From Candidatus Pacearchaeota archaeon (GTDB lineage: Archaea > Nanobdellota > Nanobdellia > Pacearchaeales > GW2011-AR1), in contig JAGVXD010000005.1 of NCBI GenBank assembly GCA_018303945.1, forward strand, positions 1 to 54,516: 54,516 nt of DNA, in the 5' to 3' direction. The notes beneath the pieces are model-generated. The model was not told where the DNA came from and made no database searches. It saw nothing but the letters and a program-made list of their open reading frames with translations. Within the stretch, counting starts at the first letter, position 1, and each line of letters starts with the position of its first letter. Below are positions 33,509 to 42,032 of this stretch, piece after piece. A program made the translations under genes and the position numbers.

Positions 33509-33597
33509 AGAGAACTACGTACAAATATGTAATCTAGCCTGCGCAGTTCTCTGTCTGGATAACTGCCCTTCCGTGAGCTATAAGTATGTAGTTACCC
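33509..33597. ncRNA. two adjacent hairpins downstream of tRNA-Thr, possible small RNA
   Basis: AGAGAACT (33509-33516) pairs with AGTTCTCT (33545-33552); GGATAACT (33557-33564) pairs with AGTTACCC (33590-33597) with one mismatch. No ORF spans the region. Strand and expression unknown. Confidence 0.3.
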
Positions 33598-33620
33598 ATA
33601 ATTCTTAGTAAGAGATTTTA

Positions 33621-34034
33621 TTACAAATAAGGTCTTATTTCTTGAAGGGCCTGCTCAACTGCTCTTTGTTTTATAATAGATGAATAATTTTTAAATTTAT
33701 CAAGTGATTCTTTTAAAATTGCCTCATTTTCAGGGTGTGCTTTTCCACGATTTCCTTTTCCATACTCTTGAACTCTGCCTTCTTTTGTGATAATTTTTAA
33801 TTTATTAACATATTCCCCGCTATTCCAAGTTGTCACCTCATAATATAATTTTGTTTTATCTATTTTCTCAATATCTAATTCACACTTTGTTTCATATAAA
33901 AAGTGAGTTTCAGAATATTTTACTCTTTCGTCTCCAATAGTTCCTTCATACGTTTTAGTACTACCATGGCATCCTAATAACAGAGTTGCAAGACTACTAA
34001 ACAGAGCCGGTTTTATTTTTTTAGCTATATTCAT
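33621..34034 (-). CDS. predicted lipoprotein (137 aa)
   Basis: Signal sequence ends in LLLGC (Cys22), a lipobox. The mature protein is small and mixed alpha/beta with no recognised domain. TATA-like TATATAAA about 25 bp upstream of the ATG. Confidence 0.65.
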   Translation of the reverse strand: MNIAKKIKPALFSSLATLLLGCHGSTKTYEGTIGDERVKYSETHFLYETKCELDIEKIDKTKLYYEVTTWNSGEYVNKLKIITKEGRVQEYGKGNRGKAHPENEAILKESLDKFKNYSSIIKQRAVEQALQEIRPYL

Positions 34035-34219
34035 AAAAGAAAAAATAATTCAAGATATATAAACTTTTCTATTAGTTACTATAATAAAGTGTTTACAAGA
34101 CTAATCACTCTCTTCTTTTCTAAACTATGACTTAATTATAGTCCGGTATAACTGTTCAATTTGCTATGTCTTTCACTATACATACTTAATTTTATTAAGG
34201 CTAAAGTATGTGTCTTTTT

Positions 34220-34996
34220 ATGAACGAGTTTTTATCAATGTTGATTTTGGCGGTTGTACAGGGCATTGCTGAATGGGTGCCAATTTCCAGTTCAGGGCAT
34301 TTAGTTCTTGTTTCCAAACTTATAGGATATGAGCTAACTTTGCCTTTTATTTTAGCTTTGCATTTTGGAACTCTTATGGCTGTTTTTGTTTATTTTGGCA
34401 GGGAGATTACCGATATTATAAGAGATTTATTTAGATTAGACTTTAAGAGTGAGAACGGGAGGATGGGACTGCTTTTGATTATTGCCACAATACCTGCAGG
34501 AATAGCAGGATTTTTGCTGCGTGGTTTTCTTGAGCAAAATGTTGAAAACCTTGGGCTTTTAAACGTAGGATTGGCTATAACGGGGATTGTTTTACTTATT
34601 GGTAGCTTGGATATTGTAAAGAAGGGAAGAAAATTAACTCCATGGGGTGCTTTGATTATAGGATGTGTGCAAATTCTATCTTTATTCAGAGGGATATCAA
34701 GAAGCGGCACTACGATAAGCAACGGATTGCTTCTTGGATTAAACGAAAAACAGGCAGTCACTTTCTCGTTTTTGCTTTCAATTCCAGTGGTATTTGGGGC
34801 GAATGTTCTTCTATTAGGCAATAAGACTATTCCTCCAGAGTTCTTTTTGGCTTCACTTGTTTCTTTCATTATAGGAATAGCTACAATACATATAATGTTT
34901 AAGCTTATATTAAGCGATAAGAAGAATCTGCGATGGGTTGCATTGTATGTGCTTCTTGTTGCTCTTTCTTTAGGGATTTATTTGCTTTTTAGATAA
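34220..34996 (+). CDS. uppP: undecaprenyl-diphosphatase UppP (BacA) family
   Basis: Polytopic membrane phosphatase that recycles the polyprenyl pyrophosphate carrier used in envelope glycan or glycoprotein synthesis. Two active-site motifs: VVQGIAEWVPISSSGHLVL near the N-terminus and RGISRSGTTISNGLLLG in the middle. About eight helices; 258 aa, normal length. In archaea the likely substrate is a C55-type or dolichol-type pyrophosphate. ATG 34220 preferred over 34208. Lies upstream of the polysaccharide locus. Confidence 0.92.
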   Translation: MNEFLSMLILAVVQGIAEWVPISSSGHLVLVSKLIGYELTLPFILALHFGTLMAVFVYFGREITDIIRDLFRLDFKSENGRMGLLLIIATIPAGIAGFLLRGFLEQNVENLGLLNVGLAITGIVLLIGSLDIVKKGRKLTPWGALIIGCVQILSLFRGISRSGTTISNGLLLGLNEKQAVTFSFLLSIPVVFGANVLLLGNKTIPPEFFLASLVSFIIGIATIHIMFKLILSDKKNLRWVALYVLLVALSLGIYLLFR

Positions 34997-35017
34997 AGAT
35001 AAAGGGCTTGTTCCTCA

Positions 35018-35416
35018 ATGGATATTGTCTCTTTATATAGGGTGTGGGACGAGAGAGAAAGATATAACTGGTGCCACATATCTAGTGAGTATGAGTCTAG
35101 TCAAGGCAATGTAGTGTTATGCATAACTCCTCTAAGAAAATTGTTCGAGATTTCTATTTTTGGTATAAGTGATATGTATCTTGTACTGGCGGCAAATGCA
35201 GCAGAAATTCCATATAAGGATTTTGGTTTTTCTTATAGTAGAAAACCTGCCTTTGAATTCAATAGATTATTTCCACCTATTACAAATGAAGCTACTCCAA
35301 GAGGATATAAACAGTTATTTAGAGATTATCAGGAGAGACGATGGCTCAAACAAAGAAAAAAACTTCATCCTGACACTCTTTCTTACAATCGAAATAGGGC
35401 AATGAATTTTATCTAA
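35018..35416 (+). CDS. hypothetical protein (132 aa), frame stays open past the stop
   Basis: No family recognised. Soluble and basic at the C-terminus. After TAA at 35414-35416 the same frame is open for a further 62 codons (to 35605) with ordinary protein-like composition (YEVEDTAKRVLGVDTF...). The gene may therefore be a truncated form of a ~195-residue protein. Confidence 0.5.
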   Translation: MDIVSLYRVWDERERYNWCHISSEYESSQGNVVLCITPLRKLFEISIFGISDMYLVLAANAAEIPYKDFGFSYSRKPAFEFNRLFPPITNEATPRGYKQLFRDYQERRWLKQRKKLHPDTLSYNRNRAMNFI

Positions 35417-35640
35417 CAGGCTTTTTCTTCTTATGAAGTAGAAGATACGGCTAAAAGAGTTTTAGGCGTTGATACATTTTATAGAGAAAGGAATTATATA
35501 TCAAGAAGATTCAAGAAGATTATTGCAATAAGCATATATCTAACTTTTATACGTTGTATGCCGGGAGACTACGCGGCTAATTATATTGCACTTTCTTTCA
35601 AATAAAGATATATGCAATTTAACTGCATTACCCATTATTC

Positions 35641-38223
35641 ATGCGATTATCTTATTTTGTCTTCATAAGCCTCGTCTTCTGCATTATATTCAGCCAGAGC
35701 ATTTATAGTACGCAAGATATTAATCAGAAAAATGTTATAAAATTGGTTCCCAAAGAAAATATGAATACTTCTTCTTTAATTCATTTAAATCCTGAAACCA
35801 AGTCTCGTGAAAAGAGTATAGCATCAGATGGAAGAGTACCCAAAAGAGGAGATATTAAAAATATTTCTGCAATAAATTCAATCATTCTCAAAAATGCAAG
35901 CAGTCAGGAAAATTTAGGAAAACGCACTGAAGAAAGGCCAAATAGTTCTCCAAATAATCCTGATTTACCGTCAGGTATTGTAGCAAGATACTCATTTGAG
36001 AATAATTTCAGAGACTCGTCAGGATACGATTTTCATGCTCATCCAGAGGGAAATCCGGAATTAATTGAGGTTACTCGTTTTAATCATGCGGCTAAATTTG
36101 ATGGGAGTGATGACTTTTTGGAAATACCTCTGGTATTGAACAAGGCAAGAGATGTCACTTTGTCTGCATGGGTAAACATAAGTTCTGAAGATGAGCGAGG
36201 AGCTGTATTAAAAATAGGAACTTTAACTGGATATGGTTTGGGTGTAGGAAATTCTACTGTAGACAGCAAAGGAAATAATCTTGTTGGATTATATGAATGG
36301 AAAGATTGGCTGCCAAGCAATACAGGGATAGGCACTGGATGGCATCATTTGCTTTTAACTATAGACAAGAATGGAGTGCCGAGCTTTTACATAGATGGAA
36401 CTTTTATAGGGCCCGAAGATGAATTCTATTCAGATCCTGAAGCACCCAAGGAAAAAGGATTTATTGGGGGCTACTCTGTATCAGGATACAATAGGTATTT
36501 TAAAGGAGCTATAGATGAGGTAATAGTTTATAACAGGACTCTAAATGATGAGGAAGTTAAAAAAGCATACATTTCTCAAAAATCTCTATTTAATTCAGCT
36601 CTTGTTGAAAGCGCCCCAAGTACTCCTACAAATTTAAAAGCCGTTGCTTTTTCTCCTTACAAGGTAGTTGTATCGTGGAGAGATACTTCAGTTAACGAGG
36701 AGTATTTTGCAGTTGAGCGTTCCAAAGGAAACAGCAATGATTTTGTTAAGATTGCCATAACATCCAGAAATGAACCTTACTATACGGATGAAAAACTTGA
36801 GTCTGGAGTTAAGTATTATTACAGGGTGAGAGCATTTAAGGGGAGTCTTAGCTCTTCTTATTCAAATATGGGTGAAGTGACAACTTCAATTCTTAATTAC
36901 ATCTCATTAGAGAACAATGATGATTACGTCATGATACCAGATAGTCAAAATATTGAGCCAAAGTCAGGTATTACTTGGAATTTATGGGTAAAGCAATCAT
37001 CTTATTCTGATAAATCAGCTTTATTGAGCAAATATGAGCCATTATCAGGCAGGCGCTCTTATTTAATAAGAGTCTCTCTTAATGACAGCATATCGATAGT
37101 TGTTTCCGGAGATGGAAACCAGGCCATATCTTATACTTCAAATTCTGCCAGAAAATGCGGCATTCGTAATAATGATGAGTGGACAATGATAACTTTAACA
37201 TACAATGGCTCTCTTATAAGATATTATAGAAACGGAGTTTATTGCGATAGTGACAGAACTACAGTATCAGTGATATACGACTCTTCCAATGAACTGCGTT
37301 TTGGAGGAGGAACAGACAGCAATTTCAATGGCTCTCTTGATGAACTTAGAATATATAACGATGCTCTAACTACTTATCAAATACAGAGGATTTACAATGA
37401 GAGTTTTCATGGGAGCAGTTTAGGTATTTCTATTCCTGTTCTTATGTATCATCAAATAAGACATAATGCAACCGCTTTGGATAGAGTTACTCCGACATCT
37501 TTTTCTCAACAAATGGATTTCCTCCATAAAAATGGCTTCAGCACAATCACTCTAAATGATTATGATCAATGGAGAAGAGGGAGAAAAGAAATACCGATGA
37601 GACCGGTGATTATAACATTTGATGATGGTTGGAGGTCAGTCTATGAAGAAGCTCTTCCAGTCATGAAGAAATATGGGTTTAAAGGAACAGAAAACATAAT
37701 TATTGCTTATATGAACAGAAGCAAAGGGGGAGATAGCTACATGCATGAGGATATGTTGCACGAGCTTAGAAGAGAGGGATGGGATTTACAGTCTCATGGA
37801 TTAACTCATGTTGATATGCTTCAATTTAATGAAGAGAGATTTACTGATCAACTTAGAGAGTCAAAAACAGTTCTTCGGGAAACTTTTAATATTAGCGTTT
37901 TTTCTTTTATTTTTCCGTTTCATAGTGCAGACTCAAGATATGCTTCCTTATGTGGCAGGTATTACAGAATGTGCTGGACTCGCGCTGAATCAGTAAACAG
38001 TCCGCAATATGTATTCCAATCTACAAACGGGACTGCTTATCAGGGATTAAGAAGAATTTCTATAACAAACAATACTGATTTGGAGGAATTTTCAGAGATA
38101 TTCGCAAAGGACATGGTTATCAGTTCTGACTGGAAGTTTGATGAAGGGCAGGGAACGAGCAGCAGCGATAGCTTACAAGGAATAACAGCAACATTAATTA
38201 ATGGTGTTGTTTGGGGAAGATAG
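35641..38223 (+). CDS. secreted LamG-FnIII-LamG-polysaccharide deacetylase (860 aa)
   Basis: Signal peptide (residues 1-24), Ser/Asn-rich spacer, LamG/concanavalin-like domain (about 115-305, IVARYSFENNFRDSSG...), fibronectin III (about 325-415, APSTPTNLKAV..YYYRVRAF), second LamG (about 420-590), then a NodB/CE4 deacetylase (about 600-840). The CE4 part has the metal Asp motif TFDDGW (about 660) and SHGLTH (about 718). Its PgaB/IcaB-like form suggests N-deacetylation of an extracellular amino-sugar polymer. The last 30 residues (WKFDEGQGTSSSDS...) look like the first strand of a third LamG that is cut off. Confidence 0.88.
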   Translation: MRLSYFVFISLVFCIIFSQSIYSTQDINQKNVIKLVPKENMNTSSLIHLNPETKSREKSIASDGRVPKRGDIKNISAINSIILKNASSQENLGKRTEERPNSSPNNPDLPSGIVARYSFENNFRDSSGYDFHAHPEGNPELIEVTRFNHAAKFDGSDDFLEIPLVLNKARDVTLSAWVNISSEDERGAVLKIGTLTGYGLGVGNSTVDSKGNNLVGLYEWKDWLPSNTGIGTGWHHLLLTIDKNGVPSFYIDGTFIGPEDEFYSDPEAPKEKGFIGGYSVSGYNRYFKGAIDEVIVYNRTLNDEEVKKAYISQKSLFNSALVESAPSTPTNLKAVAFSPYKVVVSWRDTSVNEEYFAVERSKGNSNDFVKIAITSRNEPYYTDEKLESGVKYYYRVRAFKGSLSSSYSNMGEVTTSILNYISLENNDDYVMIPDSQNIEPKSGITWNLWVKQSSYSDKSALLSKYEPLSGRRSYLIRVSLNDSISIVVSGDGNQAISYTSNSARKCGIRNNDEWTMITLTYNGSLIRYYRNGVYCDSDRTTVSVIYDSSNELRFGGGTDSNFNGSLDELRIYNDALTTYQIQRIYNESFHGSSLGISIPVLMYHQIRHNATALDRVTPTSFSQQMDFLHKNGFSTITLNDYDQWRRGRKEIPMRPVIITFDDGWRSVYEEALPVMKKYGFKGTENIIIAYMNRSKGGDSYMHEDMLHELRREGWDLQSHGLTHVDMLQFNEERFTDQLRESKTVLRETFNISVFSFIFPFHSADSRYASLCGRYYRMCWTRAESVNSPQYVFQSTNGTAYQGLRRISITNNTDLEEFSEIFAKDMVISSDWKFDEGQGTSSSDSLQGITATLINGVVWGR

Positions 38224-38260
38224 AATAAATTTATATTTTTACTAATCCTTTATTTATTCT

Positions 38261-39100
38261 ATGGAGTATGATATATCTAAATTTTCCTGGAGTTCGGTAT
38301 ATAAGTATATACCAGGCAATAAAAGTATCCATATGTGGATGGGTGCACTTTTTGTCTTAAATATAAGTATATTATTTTTAGCTTCATTTTATTTATCTCC
38401 GGAGAAAGATAATAATTTAGATGCAGAAGAATATCTTGTAATGCATTATGTCTTCAAGGAAGACTTTATTGACTTGAATAGAGGCATTATTTTAGACAGG
38501 AGTGGGAGCAAAAATCATGGTTTTATTCATGGAGGAATAAAAATGAATGAGAATGGAGGACTTATATTTAACGGTGAAGATAATTACATAATTGTACCAG
38601 ATTCAGATAGTTTAAGTCCCAGTACTAATGGGCACTTTTCTATAGCAATATGGATGACTCTTTCTTCAGACTTTAGTACAATTGATAATAAAAACTATAG
38701 AACAATATTGGGCAAGGGTTATCCAGGAAATTACGAGTATGTCTTGAGATACTATAATTCTACAAACTCAGAAGATAAACCATATAGGATAAGTTTTTAT
38801 TTATTTAATTTAAGCGGAGGTCTTGGAGCCGGAAGTTATGTGCAGGAGACAAGCCAGAGTGATGAGCAGTTGCTTATTATTGGAGTTTTTAATGGTACAC
38901 ATGTTCAAATGTGGAAAAATGGTGATTTCAAGGACAGCGATTCAATAGATGATTACGGCATAATATCCAGCAATGGAGAGGCTCCTCTTCAAATAGGAAC
39001 TTTAGATAATTTAAATTACTTTAAGGGAACTATATCTGAAATAAGAATTTACTCCAAAGCTTTAGACTTTCACGAGATAAAGAGATTTCCTAAAACTTAG
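38261..39100 (+). CDS. membrane-anchored LamG-domain protein (279 aa)
   Basis: N-terminal transmembrane helix (about 24-47, MWMGALFVLNISILFLASFYL), then one LamG/concanavalin-like domain: VMHYVFKEDFIDLNRG, LDRSGSKNHGFIHGG, LIFNGEDNYIIVP, FKGTISEIRIYSKAL. Probably displays a sugar- or protein-binding domain on the cell surface. It begins 37 bp after the deacetylase gene, which itself ends in a broken LamG start. Confidence 0.8.
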   Translation: MEYDISKFSWSSVYKYIPGNKSIHMWMGALFVLNISILFLASFYLSPEKDNNLDAEEYLVMHYVFKEDFIDLNRGIILDRSGSKNHGFIHGGIKMNENGGLIFNGEDNYIIVPDSDSLSPSTNGHFSIAIWMTLSSDFSTIDNKNYRTILGKGYPGNYEYVLRYYNSTNSEDKPYRISFYLFNLSGGLGAGSYVQETSQSDEQLLIIGVFNGTHVQMWKNGDFKDSDSIDDYGIISSNGEAPLQIGTLDNLNYFKGTISEIRIYSKALDFHEIKRFPKT

Positions 39101-39192
39101 CTATTCTACAGCAAGCTGATTGAGTATTATGCTATTTTTCTAGACGGAAATCTCTAATCTCGTTTTGGAACATGGCAGAGACTTGAATTTAC

Positions 39193-39277
39193 AGAAAATT
39201 CTGTACTGAACATTATGCAATCAACAAAATTTTCTGTCCAGCTAATTCTACCGCAGAATGATAAAATTATCAGAATT
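39193..39277. repeat. intergenic copy of a palindromic repeat also found inside the gene at 42025
   Basis: Shares about 39 bp (GAAAATTCTGTACT...CAATCAACA.AATT) with 43301-43338. Its second half matches the reverse complement of the first part of that element (TTTTCTGTCCAGC.AATTCT...GAATGA). Diverged at several positions. Confidence 0.65.
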
Positions 39278-39406
39278 CTCCGTAAACCAAAATGAAATAA
39301 AAAATCTAACATATTCTTTATTCGTTGTCTGCCGGAATACTCTTCTTCTTTTTATAATCTACTTGATAGTATATATAATGACCCGAGTTTTAAGTCAGAT
39401 TTTCAA

Positions 39407-40684
39407 ATGATTAAAAATTATCATCCTAAAGTCGTTGTTATTGGCATGGGCTATGTTGGCTTTCCTCTGGCTTGTGCTATTGCAAAAAGCCAGAAGTATG
39501 AAGTTTACGGATTTGATATAGATATGAAAAGAGTTGATCTTATCAACAAGAAAATCTCCCCTATAGAAGATAAACAAGCAGCAGAAGATCTTAAGGAAAT
39601 ATCTCTGCACGCGACAAATGATGAGGGGATTCTTGCAGACAGCGAGATTATAGTTATATGTGTTCCTACCCCGGTAGATCATTACAAAAAACCAGATCTT
39701 CTACCGGTGAAGATGGCATCACAAAGCATCGGAAAGCATATTAGGGCTGGACAGATGATAATATTGGAATCTACCGTCAATCCAGGAGTCTGTGAGGAAG
39801 TCGTACTTCCTATTCTTGAGAAAAATGGGCTTAAGGGCGGCAAAGACTTCAACCTTGTACACTGTCCTGAAAGAATAAATCCTGGAGATGAGAGATGGAA
39901 TGTTTACAATATACCAAGAAACGTAGGGGCAGTCACGAAAGAGGGAACAAAAAGAGCCGCAGATTTTTATCGCTCGTTTATACATGCAGAGGTGAATGAA
40001 GTATCCTCTCTTAAAGCTGCAGAAGCCACAAAAATTGTTGAAAATACCTTTAGAGACATTAATATTGCATATGTCAATGAATTAGCCCAGTTATTTGATA
40101 AAATGGGAATTGATATAGTGGAGGTATTAAGGGGAGCAGAGAATAAGCCCTTCGCTTTCATGCCTCATTATCCAGGATGTGGGGTTGGAGGGCACTGCAT
40201 TCCAGTTGACCCGTACTATTTAATTGAGAAAGCCATGGAAATTGGATTTGATAATCGTCTTATCAGAGTTGCCAGAGAAGTAAATAATACTATGCCAGCA
40301 TATACAGTTCGTAAGTTAATAAGCGCGCTTGCCTTAAAAGGAATACAGATACGCGGAACATTCGTAGGATTGCTTGGGCTATCTTACAAGGCACAAGTAG
40401 GAGACATGAGGGAAAGTCCCGCACTGGAAATACAGAAAGAGCTTGTAAGGAATGGAGCTAAAGTTCTTTCTTATGACCCTTATTGCAACGGACATTCTAC
40501 TTCTACAATGGACACAATACTTTCCACATGCGAAGGAGTAATAGTAGCTACAGGGCATAGTCAGTTTATTTCAATAGATAACTGGAAGAATGTAAAGGTT
40601 GTTGTAGACGGAAGAAATTGTCTTAACAAGGAGATGATTCTCTCTCAGAATGTACAATATTTAGGGATTGGCCGGGGGTCTTAG
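39407..40684 (+). CDS. nucleotide-sugar dehydrogenase (UDP-ManNAc/GlcNAc dehydrogenase type)
   Basis: Oxidises a UDP-hexose or UDP-N-acetylhexosamine to the uronic acid with two NAD+. Rossmann GMGYVG (13-18), CPERINPGDERWN (153-165), EATKIVENTFRDINIA (206-221), and the catalytic Cys264 in GCGVGGHCIPVDPYYL (258-272). The PVDPYYL variant is typical of the WecC/UDP-GlcNAcA-type branch. 425 aa. It forms a tight operon with the GT2 synthase and second deacetylase and probably supplies the acidic precursor. Confidence 0.92.
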   Translation: MIKNYHPKVVVIGMGYVGFPLACAIAKSQKYEVYGFDIDMKRVDLINKKISPIEDKQAAEDLKEISLHATNDEGILADSEIIVICVPTPVDHYKKPDLLPVKMASQSIGKHIRAGQMIILESTVNPGVCEEVVLPILEKNGLKGGKDFNLVHCPERINPGDERWNVYNIPRNVGAVTKEGTKRAADFYRSFIHAEVNEVSSLKAAEATKIVENTFRDINIAYVNELAQLFDKMGIDIVEVLRGAENKPFAFMPHYPGCGVGGHCIPVDPYYLIEKAMEIGFDNRLIRVAREVNNTMPAYTVRKLISALALKGIQIRGTFVGLLGLSYKAQVGDMRESPALEIQKELVRNGAKVLSYDPYCNGHSTSTMDTILSTCEGVIVATGHSQFISIDNWKNVKVVVDGRNCLNKEMILSQNVQYLGIGRGS

Positions 40685-40685
40685 C

Positions 40686-42032
40686 ATGGGCAATACTGTT
40701 ACGAAACACGGTGTCGTGACAGGAATTCTTATTGCTCTTCTTTTTATTATAGGCATTAAGTTTTATTCTTATGATTACTCAAATGTATTCCTGTTTTTTT
40801 ACAGCATTACTGTAACAAGTGTGATTTTCTTCACATTTTTTCTTACTTATGTCAGATATAAGGACATAAGCGAAATTATTGATAGAAAAGGATTAAGGGG
40901 GAAATTGGAGAAGCCGAAGGTTTCATGTGTTCTTGCCGTATATAATGAGGAGAAGGTAATATCTGCATGCATTCAATCACTTATAGATAATACTTATAAA
41001 AATAAGGAAATAATAATTGTAAATGATTCAAGTACCGATGGCACAAGAGAATTATTAAGCGTCTTTTCTTCTCATAAAAATGTCAAGATAATAAATCTGA
41101 AGAAGAATATAGGGAAGAAGAAAGCTATAGCACGGGGAGTTCTAATGGCTGATGGAGAAATTTTCGTTTTTACCGATAGTGACTGTGTTATGGCTCCGGA
41201 TGCGATAGAAAGAGTAGTTGAGATATTTTCTTATGATAAAAGTGTTGGAGCAGTTTCTGGACATGGAAGGGCTTTAAATGCTAAAGACAATCTTCTGACT
41301 AAGATACAGGACTCATGGTATGAAACTCAATATTCTGTTGAGAAAGCCTTTGAAAGTGCATATGGGAGTGTTACTTGCGTTTCCGGACCATTGGCTGCTT
41401 TTAGGCGTGAGGCAATTTATAATTATATTCCAGCTTGGGAAAATGATACTTTTTTAGGTAAAGAATTCAAGTTTGCCACAGATAGGCAACTAACCGGATA
41501 TGTGCTTGGCTCTTTGTATATAGGGAAGAATTTAAAGAAGAAATATGCCGACTCTCCATTCGTAAAAAATGTGAATTATTCTGAAAGAGAGTGGAAAGTT
41601 CTTTATTGCAAATCTGCCCGTGTTTGGACTGTTGTGCCAGATACTATGAAGAAACTTGTCAGACAGCACGTGCGATGGAAAAAAAGCTTCATAAGAAATT
41701 TATTTTTTACAGGCAAGTTTTACTGGAAGAAACCAGTCGCTCCGGCATTAAAATACTATTTAGGGGCATTATTTACAATAATTGGTCCGCTAATCGCTCT
41801 TAGACATTTAGTTTACCTTCCTTTTCAGGGAGATGCTCTATCTGGAGTGTATTATCTTAGCGGCATAATCTTTGTAGGCTCGCTTTATGGAATTGCTTTC
41901 AAATTGGAAAATCCGAAATCTTCTGTGTGGGTTTACCGCCCACTTATGAGCTTAATATCAACTCTAGTTCTATCATGGCTGATTTTCTACTCTCTATTAA
42001 CGATAAAAAAAGGAGTATGGCATCGTGGATGA
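40686..42032 (+). CDS. processive family 2 glycosyltransferase (hyaluronan/PNAG synthase-like)
   Basis: 448 aa membrane synthase. Two N-terminal transmembrane helices (about 8-28, 36-56), cytoplasmic GT-A domain beginning PKVSCVLAVYNEEKVI, VNDSSTDGT (first Asp), FTDSDCVMAPD (DxD), VSGPLAAFRREAIY, and RQHVRWKKSF (the Q..RW acceptor motif of processive synthases). Four or so C-terminal helices form the export channel. Builds and exports a linear polymer. ATG 40686 is one base after the dehydrogenase stop. Overlaps the next start by 8 nt. Confidence 0.9.
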   Translation: MGNTVTKHGVVTGILIALLFIIGIKFYSYDYSNVFLFFYSITVTSVIFFTFFLTYVRYKDISEIIDRKGLRGKLEKPKVSCVLAVYNEEKVISACIQSLIDNTYKNKEIIIVNDSSTDGTRELLSVFSSHKNVKIINLKKNIGKKKAIARGVLMADGEIFVFTDSDCVMAPDAIERVVEIFSYDKSVGAVSGHGRALNAKDNLLTKIQDSWYETQYSVEKAFESAYGSVTCVSGPLAAFRREAIYNYIPAWENDTFLGKEFKFATDRQLTGYVLGSLYIGKNLKKKYADSPFVKNVNYSEREWKVLYCKSARVWTVVPDTMKKLVRQHVRWKKSFIRNLFFTGKFYWKKPVAPALKYYLGALFTIIGPLIALRHLVYLPFQGDALSGVYYLSGIIFVGSLYGIAFKLENPKSSVWVYRPLMSLISTLVLSWLIFYSLLTIKKGVWHRG

